This document shows positions 19,059-27,707 of a DNA stretch of 64,000 nt, one piece after another; positions within the stretch are counted from its first letter, which is position 1, and each line of letters starts with the position of its first letter. Where the stretch lies: contig NZ_JACHEH010000003.1 of the NCBI RefSeq assembly GCF_014201415.1, positions 310,001 to 374,000 on the forward strand, written 5' to 3'. Made by a program: the position numbers and the translations under genes. The notes beneath the pieces are model-generated. The model was given only the letters and a program-made list of their open reading frames with translations. It did no database searches and was not told the DNA's origin. The stretch comes from Chelatococcus composti (GTDB taxonomy: Bacteria; Pseudomonadota; Alphaproteobacteria; Rhizobiales; Beijerinckiaceae).

Positions 19059-20078
19059 TCAGGCGTTCGCGCGCAGTGCGGTGATCAGTCGCTGCAGATC
19101 CGGGGGCAGCGGGCTTTCGAAGCGCATTTCCCGACCCGTCACGGGGTGAGCGAAGCCCAGCTCGGCGGCGTGGAGCGCCTGGCGGGAGAGCGCGCCCAAG
19201 GCTTGGCGCGCCTGCTCCCCGAGGCGGGCAGATTTGGTCCGGAAGCCGCTGCCGTAGGTTTCGTCGCCGAGAAGCGGATGTCCGCGATGGGCGAGATGCA
19301 CCCTGATCTGGTGCGTGCGCCCCGTTTCCAGCCGGCAGCGCACGAGGCTCGCCACATCCGCCGCGTCCCCGGCGGCGAAGCGCTCCTCTACAATATAGTG
19401 TGTGATCGCCGTGCGTCCATGGCCGGGGCGAACGACGGCCATCTTCTCGCGGTTGTGCGGCGCCCGGTCGATCGGTGCATCGATGGTGCCGGCGAGCGGC
19501 TGCGGCACGCCCCACACCAGCGCCACATAGGCGCGGTGCAGCGGGCCGGTGCGGCCGTGGTCGGCGAACTGGGCGCTCAACCCTTTGTGCGCCTCATCGG
19601 TCTTCGCCGCCACCATGACGCCGGACGTGTCCTTGTCGAGCCGGTGCACGATACCGGGGCGCCGGACGCCGCCGATGCCGGAGAGGCTCGCCCCGCAATG
19701 GGCGATGAGCGCGTTGACGAGGGTCCCCGACTCGTTGCCGGGGGCCGGGTGCACGACGAGCCCGGCCGGCTTGTCGATGACGATGAGCGAATCGTCCTCG
19801 TAGAGGACGGTGAGGGGGATGTCCTCGCCGGCCGGCTCCGGTGCCACCGGCAGCGGCACGGCCACCGCAAGGGCAAGGCCAGGGACGAGCTTTCGCGACG
19901 CGTTGGTCTCGGTCGCTCCGCCAACCGTGACGCAGCCGTCCTTGATGAGCTGCTGGATGCGGCTGCGCGACAGCTCGGGCAGCCGCAGCGCCAGCGCCCG
20001 GTCGAGCCGCACCCCGGCATCTTCCGCCGTGGCGGTCAGATGGATGATTTGCCCGGCATCCGTCATCTCATGTCCCAT
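19059..20078 (-). CDS. rluD: Ribosomal large subunit pseudouridine synthase (RluD family)
   Basis: Makes pseudouridines in 23S rRNA helix 69 (positions 1911, 1915 and 1917 in E. coli). It has 339 residues. The N-terminal S4 RNA-binding domain is at ~20-65 (VRLDRALALRLPELSRSRIQQLIKDG). The RluA-family catalytic motif HRLDKDTSG contains the nucleophilic Asp. Downstream motifs RTHQIRVHLAHRGHPLLGDETYG are typical. The start may instead be the Met at residue 5 (20066). It sits upstream of rpoH on the same strand, with 190 bp between them. Confidence 0.93.
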   Translation of the reverse strand: MGHEMTDAGQIIHLTATAEDAGVRLDRALALRLPELSRSRIQQLIKDGCVTVGGATETNASRKLVPGLALAVAVPLPVAPEPAGEDIPLTVLYEDDSLIVIDKPAGLVVHPAPGNESGTLVNALIAHCGASLSGIGGVRRPGIVHRLDKDTSGVMVAAKTDEAHKGLSAQFADHGRTGPLHRAYVALVWGVPQPLAGTIDAPIDRAPHNREKMAVVRPGHGRTAITHYIVEERFAAGDAADVASLVRCRLETGRTHQIRVHLAHRGHPLLGDETYGSGFRTKSARLGEQARQALGALSRQALHAAELGFAHPVTGREMRFESPLPPDLQRLITALRANA

Positions 20079-20188
20079 GCGCGCTCGTCGCCCGTTCCGG
20101 CCGGGCAGTCAAGCCTTCTGCGGGGCTGCCGCCAGCGTCAGCCTGTGGGAGGATTGGCGCTTTTCGACACAAAGTCCGCGCCAGGGGC

Positions 20189-20217
20189 TTGAACGGGGAG
20201 CAAAGCCTCGATATAGA
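20189..20217 (+). promoter_or_regulatory. Sigma-70-type promoter of tRNA-Glu
   Basis: TTGAAC (20189-20194), a spacer of exactly 17 bp and TATAGA (20212-20217) end 17 bp before the mature tRNA. This is the best housekeeping promoter seen in the window. Confidence 0.8.
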
Positions 20218-20234
20218 GGCGGCGCTCGCGAGAC

Positions 20235-20310
20235 GCTCCCATCGTCTAGCGGTCTAGGACGTCGCCCTCTCACGGCGAAAACAGGGGTTCGAGTCCCCTT
20301 GGGAGCGCCA
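20235..20310 (+). tRNA. tRNA-Glu (anticodon CUC)
   Basis: The 76-base cloverleaf has acceptor arms GCTCCCA (20235-20241) and TGGGAGC (20300-20306), anticodon stem TCGCC/GGCGA around loop CTCTCAC (anticodon CTC, reads GAG), T-arm GGGGTTCGAGTCCCC, discriminator G and an encoded CCA (20308-20310). A promoter lies directly upstream. It is a single tRNA, not in an rRNA operon within this window. Confidence 0.96.
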
Positions 20311-20776
20311 TTCCCTTCGTGCTTCAGTGGTTTATCGGGCGGTTAGCCAAGCGGGTTAGCCAATGTCGCTGCGACGCTTTCGGGCGCCGGTGAAGCAGGC
20401 AGTGTTACCGCCCCGCGCGGGCAGCGATCCCCTCTTCGCAAGACGTTTCTTCTCTGCTCCGCGAGTGCTGCGGCGTCGGCATATGGCGCGGTTACTCGCA
20501 GACGGATGGTATTCGTCAGTATTCCGCAGCTTTCGGCGGCGAGGAGCGGTAGGGCCTGTCTGGCGGGAAAATGGCGGTTCCGGCCGCTCGCCGGCGCGAT
20601 CTTCGCCTCGCGGACCGTCGTCTGCTCATCCGCGGCATGGAATCGTAGCGCGAATCGCGATCCGGTGTGGCCGGAAGCGCGACAGGGGCGTTTCCGTGCC
20701 GGGGGGGCGCCATGATGCTCTCGGATGGGCGGAAAGCGGCGCGAATGGCGGTGGTCGATCGCCGAAATTTACGAAA
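20311..20776 (+). other. Gene-poor stretch after tRNA-Glu with a short tandem repeat
   Basis: No convincing gene. GGTTAGCCAA occurs at 20341-20350 and 20354-20363, separated by GCG. An open frame at 20363-20782 has no Shine-Dalgarno, is very rich in Arg, Ser and Pro and resembles nothing known, so it is not called. From ~20755 the DNA becomes A/T-rich and leads into the control region of the next barrel gene. Confidence 0.5.
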
Positions 20777-20788
20777 ATTTAGCTAAAT
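20777..20788 (+). promoter_or_regulatory. Palindrome ATTTAGCTAAAT upstream of barrel gene
   Basis: A perfect 12-bp palindrome in an AT-rich patch lies 99 bp before the start at 20888. Its size and position fit an operator for a dimeric regulator. No known regulator consensus is claimed. Confidence 0.35.
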
Positions 20789-20887
20789 CTGCCCGTTTTA
20801 TCGCTCTGGGTGCGCATAGTGTAGATTTCAATTGCATAATTACGCGGCATGCGTATGGTGCGTGTACTCTTACATTGGGGGTTACCG

Positions 20888-21673
20888 ATGCGTGCACTTC
20901 GCACTTCCATTTCCATCCTCGCCCTTGCCATTGCCGGCCCGGCCCTTGCTGCTGACCTGCCGTCGCGGCATGTGGCTCCCGCCGCGCCTGCTGTGGCGCC
21001 GATCTTCACTTGGACCGGCTTCTATGCCGGTGTGAACATCGGCGGTGCCTGGGAGCACGGCTCCCTGCACGTGCGCGACGAGGATACGCTCCAGTCGATC
21101 AACCTGGGCGCGGCTCTCGGCCTGCGTGAGTCCGACAGCGGTGGTTTCACTGGCGGTGCGCAGATCGGCTACAACTACCAGATCGGCCAGTTCGTCCTCG
21201 GCGCCGAGGCGGATTTCAACTACATCAACGTCAACCGCCGCATCGCCGGCACGGTCGTTGACCACGAGGGTGACGGCGGCTCCGTCTTCGCCAAGGCGAC
21301 GGTGAACTGGTACGGCACCGTCCGTGCGCGTCTCGGCTTCACGCCGACCGAGCGCCTCCTCGTCTACGCCACCGGTGGTCTTGCCTATGGCCAGGTCAAG
21401 CACCGCATGTCGGTGGCCGACGACATCGGCGAGGATTCCTGGGCCGGCCGCGGCAACCACACCCAGTGGGGCTGGACGCTGGGCGCGGGCCTCGAGTACG
21501 CGATCACCAACAACCTGACGCTGCGCGGCGAGTATCTCTACGTCGACCTCGGCGACAAGAACACGCGTCTCGGCTACACGGGCACGGACGCCGCGCTCGC
21601 CGGCGACACTCTGACGCTCAAGAGCGACACGCAGTTCAGCGTGGTCCGCGCCGGGCTCAACTACAAGTTCTAA
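20888..21673 (+). CDS. Outer-membrane beta-barrel protein (Omp25/RopB-like)
   Basis: It has 261 residues. The start ATG 20888 follows GGGGG at 20877-20881. The signal peptide MRALRTSISILALAIAGPALAAD ends in the AxAAD site of this family; an in-frame ATG at 20849 would extend the leader. The mature part starts FTWTGFYAGVNIGGAWEHGS, matching the W-T-G-F-Y-x-G start of Omp25/RopB. Strands such as GFTGGAQIGYNYQIGQFVLGAEADFNY and TLRGEYLYVDLGD follow, and it ends VRAGLNYKF with the terminal Phe. These are abundant outer-membrane proteins of Brucella and rhizobia. A strong terminator follows. Confidence 0.92.
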   Translation: MRALRTSISILALAIAGPALAADLPSRHVAPAAPAVAPIFTWTGFYAGVNIGGAWEHGSLHVRDEDTLQSINLGAALGLRESDSGGFTGGAQIGYNYQIGQFVLGAEADFNYINVNRRIAGTVVDHEGDGGSVFAKATVNWYGTVRARLGFTPTERLLVYATGGLAYGQVKHRMSVADDIGEDSWAGRGNHTQWGWTLGAGLEYAITNNLTLRGEYLYVDLGDKNTRLGYTGTDAALAGDTLTLKSDTQFSVVRAGLNYKF

Positions 21674-21698
21674 CCGGACGCCCTTTGAGGCAGACTGG

Positions 21699-21733
21699 CG
21701 GCCGCCCGCGCGATGCGCGGGCGGCCGTTCTCG
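21699..21733 (+). terminator. Intrinsic terminator after the Omp25-like gene
   Basis: A perfect 13-bp GC-rich stem (arms 21699-21711 and 21715-21727) with loop GAT is followed by TTCTCGTTT. The next 150 bp are AT-rich and contain the palindrome GTTAATTAAC (21746-21755). Confidence 0.85.
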
Positions 21734-21889
21734 TTTGGGCTGTCGGTTAATTAACGGCTTCAATCGCAAAATTAAAATAATTTGTCGAGAGAAGTGTAAT
21801 TAGCGCTTGCGGCCGTCGCGAAATGTTGAATAGGTTGCGTTTTTGAGACGCCCGCGGGTTGATCCTGCGGCGCGACGAGGAGGGGGGCA

Positions 21890-23185
21890 GTGGAGCGTAT
21901 GGATCGGGCCTGGCCGCCGTCGCTGTGGGCAGCCGTGACGCCTTCAGGGGAAGACTATCCAGCGCTGGCGGGAACCGCGACTGGCGATGTCGTCGTCATC
22001 GGCGGCGGCTTTACCGGTCTGTCGACGGCGCTTCATCTCGCGGAGGACGGCAAGAACGTCGTGCTTCTCGAGGCGGCAGCGCCGGGGTGGGGCGCCTCGG
22101 GGCGTAACAACGGGCAGGTCATTCCCACCCTGACGCGCCCGAACCCGGACGATATCGTCGCCAAGCACCGCGCGGCCGGTGAGCGCTTCGTCGCCCTGCT
22201 TCGCGACAGTGCCTCCGTCCTGTTCGATCTCGTGCGCCGCCTCGACATTCCGGCGGAGGCGGAGCAGACGGGCTGGATCCAGCCCGTGCACTCGCCCGGC
22301 CGCATGAAGATTGCGGAGACGCGCTTTTCCCAGTGGAGCCGCCATGGCGCGCCCGTCGAGCTGCTCGACCGCGAGCAGGTGCGGCGGATGACCGGCTCAG
22401 ACGCCTGGTATGGCGGATTCTGGAATCGCACCGGCGGGCACATCAACCCGCTGGCGCTGGCGCGGGGGCTGGCGCGTGCCGCCGCTGCCCGCGGCGTGAG
22501 CATCTTTGCCGGCACGCCCGCCCTGTCCATCGCGCGCGACGGCTCCGGCTGGCGCGTCACGACGCCGCAGGGGGAGGTGCGGGCGAGGGCGCTCGTGCTC
22601 GCCACCAATGCCTATACCGGCGAGTTCGCCGGGGGGCTCGCGCCCTCCGTCGCGCACGAGGTGGTGCCGGTGCTGTCGTGGCAGATGGCCACAGAGCCGC
22701 TCGGCGAGGAGCTGCGCGCCTCGATCATTCCCGGCCGGCAGGCCGTGTCCGACACGCACGGCGATCTCTGGTTCATGCGCTACGACGCACGCAACCGGCT
22801 GGTGACCGGCGGGGCCCTCATTTCGCCGATAAACGGGGCGGACCGGCTCCGCCGCCGCATCGGCGAGCGGCTGAGGCGCATCTTCCCGCAGATCGGGGAG
22901 GTTCGTTTCGACTACGTGTGGAACGGCTACATCGGCATGACGACCGACTACTTCCCGCGCTTTCACCGCCTCGGGCCGGATGCCTATGCCTGGGCCGGCT
23001 GCAACGGCCGGGCGGTCGCGCTGTCGATCAGCATTGGCCGCGAACTGGCGCGCGCCGTCTCTGGCGCGGAAGTTGCCTTGCCGTTCACCGAACCGCGGCC
23101 GCTGCCGCTGCACGGCTTGCTGCGGCGGGTCGCGCCGCTCAATCTGGTTCTTTATCGCTGGCGCGATGCCCGTGAAATCGCTTGA
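21890..23185 (+). CDS. FAD-dependent amine/amino-acid oxidase (DadA/PuuB-like)
   Basis: Flavoprotein of the D-amino-acid-oxidase fold, 431 residues. The GTG at 21890 has GAGGAGG (21877-21883) six bases upstream and is preferred to ATG 21899. The dinucleotide-binding motif VVVIGGGFTGLSTALHLAEDGKNVVLLE starts near residue 33, followed by the GASGRNNGQV loop typical of the gamma-glutamylputrescine oxidase (PuuB) branch. WNGYIGMTTDYFPRFHRLGPDAYAWAGCNGRAVALS is the C-terminal FAD-binding signature. It likely oxidises a secondary amine or amino acid. It is the first gene of an operon with two ATCH-family proteins and a Liv transporter. Confidence 0.88.
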   Translation: MERMDRAWPPSLWAAVTPSGEDYPALAGTATGDVVVIGGGFTGLSTALHLAEDGKNVVLLEAAAPGWGASGRNNGQVIPTLTRPNPDDIVAKHRAAGERFVALLRDSASVLFDLVRRLDIPAEAEQTGWIQPVHSPGRMKIAETRFSQWSRHGAPVELLDREQVRRMTGSDAWYGGFWNRTGGHINPLALARGLARAAAARGVSIFAGTPALSIARDGSGWRVTTPQGEVRARALVLATNAYTGEFAGGLAPSVAHEVVPVLSWQMATEPLGEELRASIIPGRQAVSDTHGDLWFMRYDARNRLVTGGALISPINGADRLRRRIGERLRRIFPQIGEVRFDYVWNGYIGMTTDYFPRFHRLGPDAYAWAGCNGRAVALSISIGRELARAVSGAEVALPFTEPRPLPLHGLLRRVAPLNLVLYRWRDAREIA

Positions 23186-23217
23186 ATCGGTTTGAGCCTG
23201 CAGCGGAAGGGGACGAC

Positions 23218-23715
23218 ATGGCGGACAAGACCGACGACCACACCATAAACCTCCTGCGCCGGGCCTTCGCCATGCGCGCCGCGGCCTATGCCTATATGTT
23301 CGACACGCTGCGCGAGGAGCTGGGGGAGGAGAAGGCGCTCGAGCTCGGCATGAAGGCGACGCGCCGCATGGGCGAGGACATGGGGCGCCACTTCAAGGAC
23401 TACGGCCCGGGCGACCTCTGCGGCCTGAAGGATGCCTTCCTCGGCGGCATCATCGAGGGCGAGCGCATGTTCGCGCCCGAGGTGCGGCGCTGCGACGGCG
23501 AGGAGCTGGAAATCTACTTCCACCGCTGCCCGCTGAAGGAGGCTTGGCAGGAGATGGGCCGTTCCGACGAGGACGTGCGCAAACTGTGCCGCATGGCGGG
23601 TGCCATCGACACAGGTCTGTTCACCGCAGCAGGCTTCACCTTTGCCGGCGAGACATGGAAGCCGGGCGAGACCGGCTGCTGCCGTCTCAGGGTCCTGCCC
23701 GGCAAGGCAGCCTGA
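23218..23715 (+). CDS. L-2-amino-thiazoline-4-carboxylate hydrolase (ATCH) family protein 1
   Basis: It has 165 residues from ATG 23218, which has GGAAGGGG just upstream; an earlier in-frame TTG lacks a ribosome site. The pattern is that of the ATCH family: RRAFAMRAAAYAYMFDTLREELG, then CPLKEAWQEMGRSDEDVRKLC, and a terminal Cys motif WKPGETGCCRLRV. The characterised member opens the thiazoline ring of ATC to N-carbamoyl-L-cysteine; most members are uncharacterised. It sits 32 bp after the oxidase and 32 bp before the livK-like gene, and a second, divergent member closes the same operon. The substrate here is unknown. Confidence 0.78.
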   Translation: MADKTDDHTINLLRRAFAMRAAAYAYMFDTLREELGEEKALELGMKATRRMGEDMGRHFKDYGPGDLCGLKDAFLGGIIEGERMFAPEVRRCDGEELEIYFHRCPLKEAWQEMGRSDEDVRKLCRMAGAIDTGLFTAAGFTFAGETWKPGETGCCRLRVLPGKAA

Positions 23716-23747
23716 AGCACAAGGAACCATTGGGGAGAGCGATTGAA

Positions 23748-24866
23748 ATGGACAGGCGGAATCTTCTGATCGGTGCGGGGCTTGCCGCGCTCGTCGCCTC
23801 GGGCGGCATGGCGTTTGCCCAGCAACCGGTCGTCAAGCTCGGCTATCAGCTGCCGCTCACGGGTAACACGGCCCAGTACGGCCAGGACTTCAAGAACGCG
23901 GCCGAGATCGCGCTCGCCAAGTTCAACTCCTCGGGCAAGCCCTTCAAGGTGGAGATCATCTTCGAGGACTCGCGCTCGGACGCGAAGGAAGGCATCGCCA
24001 TCGCGCGCAAGTTCGTCGACAACAAGGAGATTGTCGGCGTGCTCGGCGACTTCACCTCGGGCGTGTCCATGGCCTCGGCGCAGGTCTACAAGAGCGCCGG
24101 CATGCCGCAGCTCTCGCAGACGGCCTCGCACCCGGACTATGCCAAGATTTCCGAATGGCAGTTCCGCAACATCACGACCCAGGCGCAGGAAGGGCCCTAC
24201 AACGCCAACTGGATGCTCGAGCGCGGCTTCAAGAAGATCGCCGTCATCGCGGAGCAGACCGACTGGGGCCAGACCGTCGTCTCCAACTTCGCTGACGAGG
24301 TGAAGGCCAAGGGCGGCGAGATCGTCTTCAGCGAGTTCTTCAACCGCGGCCTCGCCGACTTCCGGCCGATCATCACGAAGATCGCGCGCGAGAAGCCCGA
24401 CGCGATCTACACGGGCTTCTTCTACGAGGACGGCGCCCAGTTCCTCAAGCAGATGAAGCAGCTCGGCGTTGACATCCCGGTCTATTCCACATCGGCCGCC
24501 TACAACCAGAAGCTCATCGAGCTCGCCGGCGCCGACGCCGAGGGCATGCACCTGACGGCGACCTTCCTGCCGTCGAACCCGGCGCCGCACGTGCAGGAGT
24601 TCGTTGCGGCGTGGAAGGAGAAGACAGGCCAGGCCGAGCCCGGCCAGTTCCCGGCCCAGGCCTATGATGCCGTCAACATCATGCTCGCTGCGGTCGAGAA
24701 GGCCTGGCCGGAGCCGACGCGCCAGAAGGTGCGGGATGCGCTCGCCGCAACGAAGGACTTCCCGGGCGTGACCGGCGACACCACCTTCGACGCCAACCGC
24801 GAGCCGGCCAAGAAGCTGACCAAGGCTGTCGTCAAGAACGGCCAGTTCGTCGCCGTTACCGACTGA
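23748..24866 (+). CDS. Branched-chain-amino-acid-type ABC transporter, periplasmic binding protein
   Basis: It has 372 residues from ATG 23748 (GGGGAGAG upstream). The signal peptide is MDRRNLLIGAGLAALVASGGMAFA. It is a type I periplasmic-binding fold: KLGYQLPLTGNTAQYGQDFKNAAEIALAKFN, VGVLGDFTSGVSMASAQVYKSAGMPQLSQTASHPD, KKIAVIAEQTDWGQTVVSNF. Liv-type binding proteins take up amino acids, but also ureides, amides and aromatic acids, so the ligand is open. Three stem-loops follow before the permease genes, which fits higher expression of the binding protein than of the membrane parts. Confidence 0.9.
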   Translation: MDRRNLLIGAGLAALVASGGMAFAQQPVVKLGYQLPLTGNTAQYGQDFKNAAEIALAKFNSSGKPFKVEIIFEDSRSDAKEGIAIARKFVDNKEIVGVLGDFTSGVSMASAQVYKSAGMPQLSQTASHPDYAKISEWQFRNITTQAQEGPYNANWMLERGFKKIAVIAEQTDWGQTVVSNFADEVKAKGGEIVFSEFFNRGLADFRPIITKIAREKPDAIYTGFFYEDGAQFLKQMKQLGVDIPVYSTSAAYNQKLIELAGADAEGMHLTATFLPSNPAPHVQEFVAAWKEKTGQAEPGQFPAQAYDAVNIMLAAVEKAWPEPTRQKVRDALAATKDFPGVTGDTTFDANREPAKKLTKAVVKNGQFVAVTD

Positions 24867-24880
24867 ACCGGAGGGGGCGG

Positions 24881-24969
24881 CGGGCCGGAAGCAGCGGCCC
24901 GTCCGTCCGCCGCGCCGTGCCCGCGCCTGCCGCGGGCACGGGAGCGGCGTGGCCGGGCGTGGCCCGGCC
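24881..24969 (+). repeat. Three tandem stem-loops between binding-protein and permease genes
   Basis: Three perfect hairpins in a row: CGGGCCG/CGGCCCG (24881-24901, 7 bp), CGTGCCCGCG/CGCGGGCACG (24916-24940, 10 bp, 5-nt loop) and GGCCGGG/CCCGGCC (24951-24969, 7 bp). No T-runs follow. Such structures protect or partly terminate the mRNA after a binding-protein gene. They fill most of the 171-bp gap before livH. Confidence 0.65.
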
Positions 24970-25037
24970 GACACCGGAACCCCGGTTGCGACAACGCTTG
25001 AATCCCGCGGCCTTGCCGCCCCAACCTCGCGGTCCCG

Positions 25038-25946
25038 ATGGATTACTATCTCCAGCAGCTCGCCATCGGCCTCTCGCTCGGCATGGTTTATGCCCTGATG
25101 GCCATCGGCTTCACGCTGATCTTCGGCGTGCTCAACGTCGTGAACTTTGCGCATGGCGAGGTCTACACGATCGGCGCCTTCGCCGGGCTCGTGGTCATCA
25201 CCGCCTTCGCGCCGCCGCTCTTCGTCGTGCTACTCATCGTCGTGGCGGTGGGCGCGCTCGCTGGTGTCGGGCTGGAGCGCATCGCATTCAAGCCCTTCCG
25301 GCGATTCAGCGACGAGGCCTCGCTCAAGTCGCGTGCCATGCGTGAGGCGACGCTGATGTCGTCGCTCGCCGTGTCCATCATCGTGCGTGAGGCGATCGAG
25401 ATCGGCTTCGGTTCGCAGTTCCAGACCGTGCCGCTTGACCGGCTGCTCAACAAGCCGATCAGCCTCGGCCCCGTCACCATCGTCTCGGGTGACGTCATCA
25501 TCTTCGTCGTTGCGGCGCTGATGCTGGGCGGGCTGCAGTACGTCCTCAAGCGCACCAACGTGGGGCTGTCGATCCGCGCCGTCTCCAGCAACCCGCTCGG
25601 CGCCAAATATGTCGGCATCAATACCGACCGCACCATCATCTGGACCTTCGCCGTGGGGTCGATGATGGGGGCTGCGGCCGGCATCCTCGTCGGCCTCTAC
25701 TATGGTGCCATCTTTCCGAGCATGGGGTTCATTCCCGGCATCAAGGCTTTCGTGGCCATGGTCATGGGCGGGCTCTCGTCCATTCCCGGTGCCGTCATCT
25801 GTGCGCTCATCCTCGGCTTCAGCGAGAGCATCGCAACCATCTTCGTGCCCTCCGTCTGGGCCGACATGGTGGCTTACGGATTTCTCATCGTGACGCTCAT
25901 CTTCTTCCCGCGCGGCATCTTCGGCGGAGCTCGCGACCGTGTCTGA
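25038..25946 (+). CDS. livH: Liv-type ABC transporter permease LivH
   Basis: Inner-membrane permease of a branched-chain-amino-acid-type transporter, 302 residues with about eight helices. The conserved N-terminus LSLGMVYALMAIGFTLIFGVLNVVNFAHGEVYTIGAF and the EAA-like region NPLGAKYVGINTDRTIIWTFAVGSMMGAAAGIL are typical LivH. The last 8 bp overlap the start of livM. Confidence 0.92.
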   Translation: MDYYLQQLAIGLSLGMVYALMAIGFTLIFGVLNVVNFAHGEVYTIGAFAGLVVITAFAPPLFVVLLIVVAVGALAGVGLERIAFKPFRRFSDEASLKSRAMREATLMSSLAVSIIVREAIEIGFGSQFQTVPLDRLLNKPISLGPVTIVSGDVIIFVVAALMLGGLQYVLKRTNVGLSIRAVSSNPLGAKYVGINTDRTIIWTFAVGSMMGAAAGILVGLYYGAIFPSMGFIPGIKAFVAMVMGGLSSIPGAVICALILGFSESIATIFVPSVWADMVAYGFLIVTLIFFPRGIFGGARDRV

Positions 25947-26952
25947 CCGTCTGCGCCCCCTTCTCGTCGTCGCGGCCGCGCTCGTCCTCGTCCTCGGGGT
26001 CGTGCCTGCCGTGCTCGGCGCCCTCGATCGCAGCTACCTCTACCAGGTGGCCAACCTCGCGCTCATCTTCGTGCTGCTCGCGGCCTCCATGCATCTCGTC
26101 ACGGGTGTCGCGGGCCTGCTTCAGCTCGGCCATGCCGCCTTCTATGGCATCGGCGCCTACACGGCGGCGCTGCTCGCCACCGAGGCGGGTCTGACCTTCG
26201 GCTGGACACTGCCGCTCTCCGGGCTCAGCGCCGCCTTCGTCGCCGTCCTCGTGGCGCTGCCGACGATGCGGCTCGTGTCGATCTATTTCGCGGTGGCGAC
26301 GCTCGGCATCGGGCAGATGATCTATCTCGTCATGCTCAACTGGGTGCCGGTGACGAAGGGGCCGAACGGCATCCTCGTCACCAGCGGCCTCGAGCTCTTC
26401 GGCTACGACCTGTCGGCTTCGGCACCTGCCTATTTCGTGGTGGCGATCATCACCCTCGTTTCGCTGTGGGTGATCCACCGCCTGTCGCACTCCTACTACG
26501 GCAACGCGCTGCGCGCGCTGCGCGAGGACGACCAGTGCGCCGATGCCATGGGGCTCGACACCGTGCGGCTGAAGATCGAGAGCTTCGCTGTGTCGGGCTT
26601 CTTTGCCGGCATCGCCGGGGCGCTGTGGGCGCACACGGCCGGCTACATCTCGCCGGCGGACTTCGCCTTTCCGCAGTCCATCCTCATCCTGGCGATGGTC
26701 GTGGTGGGCGGGCTCGGCAGCCTGCCGGGCGCTGTCATCGGCGCGCTCATTCTCATCCTGCTGCCGGAGGTTCTGCGGCCCGTCGGAGACTTCCGCAACA
26801 TCATCGTGGGCGGGGTCCTGTTCTTCTCCATCCTGCTGATGCCCAAGGGCATCATCGGCGAGGTCTCGGCGCTCGACCTCGTGCGGCGGCAGCTCGGCGG
26901 CGCCTGGCGCGGCGAAGGGACCAAGGCGGGCCCGGAGGTGGGCTGGCGATGA
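25939..26952 (+). CDS. livM: Liv-type ABC transporter permease LivM
   Basis: Second permease, 337 residues, starting with GTG 25939 inside the livH 3' end. The LivM signature ASMHLVTGVAGLLQLGHAAFYGIGAYTAALLA and the cytoplasmic loop ALREDDQCADAMGLDTVRLKIESFAVSGFFAGIAGALWAH are present. Its stop overlaps the livG start (ATGA), a sign of translational coupling. Confidence 0.92.
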   Translation: MSDRLRPLLVVAAALVLVLGVVPAVLGALDRSYLYQVANLALIFVLLAASMHLVTGVAGLLQLGHAAFYGIGAYTAALLATEAGLTFGWTLPLSGLSAAFVAVLVALPTMRLVSIYFAVATLGIGQMIYLVMLNWVPVTKGPNGILVTSGLELFGYDLSASAPAYFVVAIITLVSLWVIHRLSHSYYGNALRALREDDQCADAMGLDTVRLKIESFAVSGFFAGIAGALWAHTAGYISPADFAFPQSILILAMVVVGGLGSLPGAVIGALILILLPEVLRPVGDFRNIIVGGVLFFSILLMPKGIIGEVSALDLVRRQLGGAWRGEGTKAGPEVGWR

Positions 26953-27704
26953 CGGCGCTTCTCACCATCGACGGCGCGACGCGCCGCTTCGGCGGTCTCA
27001 CCGCCGTGGACAACGTCTCGACCACGGTCGCCAAGGGCGAGCTCGTGGGCGTCATCGGCCCGAACGGCGCCGGCAAGACGACGCTGTTCAACCTCATCTC
27101 GGGCTTCACGCCGCTCTCCTCGGGCGCGGTCCACTTCAAGGGCCGGCGCATCGACGGGCTGAAGCCCTTCCGCATCGCGCGGCTCGGCATCGCCCGCACG
27201 TTCCAGAACCTGCGCATCTTCCCGAACATGAGCGTGTTCGACAACGTCTCGGTCGGGGCGGCGGGCATGCTGGGCGTCAGCGCCGCGGAGGCCGTGTTCG
27301 GCGGCAGGGCACGCAGCGAGGCCATCTCGCGCCGGGCCTGGGCAGCGCTGGAGCAGGTGGGGCTGCAGGATCTCGCCGGAGAGCTTGCAGCCAACATCTC
27401 CTATGGCCGGCGCAAGTATCTCGAGATCGCACGTGCGCTTGCCATGGAGCCGGAGCTCATCATTCTCGACGAGCCGGCGGCCGGCCTCAACGATACGGAG
27501 ACGCGCGAACTCGCGGCCTTCATCCAGCGTCTGCACGGCGCGGGCATGACGGTGCTGCTCGTCGAGCATGACATGGGGCTCGTCATGGGCATCTGCCAGC
27601 GGGTTGTGGTGCTCGCGAGCGGCCGCAAGATCGCCGATGCGCCGCCGGAGGTGGTTCGCAAGGATCCGGCCGTGCTCGAGGCCTATCTCGGCGTGGAGGA
27701 ATAG
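26949..27704 (+). CDS. livG: Liv-type ABC transporter ATPase LivG
   Basis: Cytoplasmic ATPase of 251 residues; start ATG 26949 overlaps the livM stop by 4 bp. Walker A GPNGAGKTT is at 37-45, the LivG-type signature ISYGRRKYLEIARAL replaces the usual LSGGQ, and Walker B LIILDEPAAGLN and the switch His (LLVEHDM) are intact. It should pair with LivF. Confidence 0.94.
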   Translation: MTALLTIDGATRRFGGLTAVDNVSTTVAKGELVGVIGPNGAGKTTLFNLISGFTPLSSGAVHFKGRRIDGLKPFRIARLGIARTFQNLRIFPNMSVFDNVSVGAAGMLGVSAAEAVFGGRARSEAISRRAWAALEQVGLQDLAGELAANISYGRRKYLEIARALAMEPELIILDEPAAGLNDTETRELAAFIQRLHGAGMTVLLVEHDMGLVMGICQRVVVLASGRKIADAPPEVVRKDPAVLEAYLGVEE

Positions 27705-27707
27705 GGC

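Noticed and set aside
20235-20363. tRNA-Glu as an integration site with a flanking mobile element
   Set aside because: No second copy of the tRNA 3' end, no integrase and no phage-like genes occur downstream; the neighbouring genes are ordinary chromosomal ones.
20363-20782. Open frame of 139 codons after tRNA-Glu
   Set aside because: No Shine-Dalgarno, very high Arg/Ser/Pro content and no recognisable motif; it looks like chance in GC-rich DNA.
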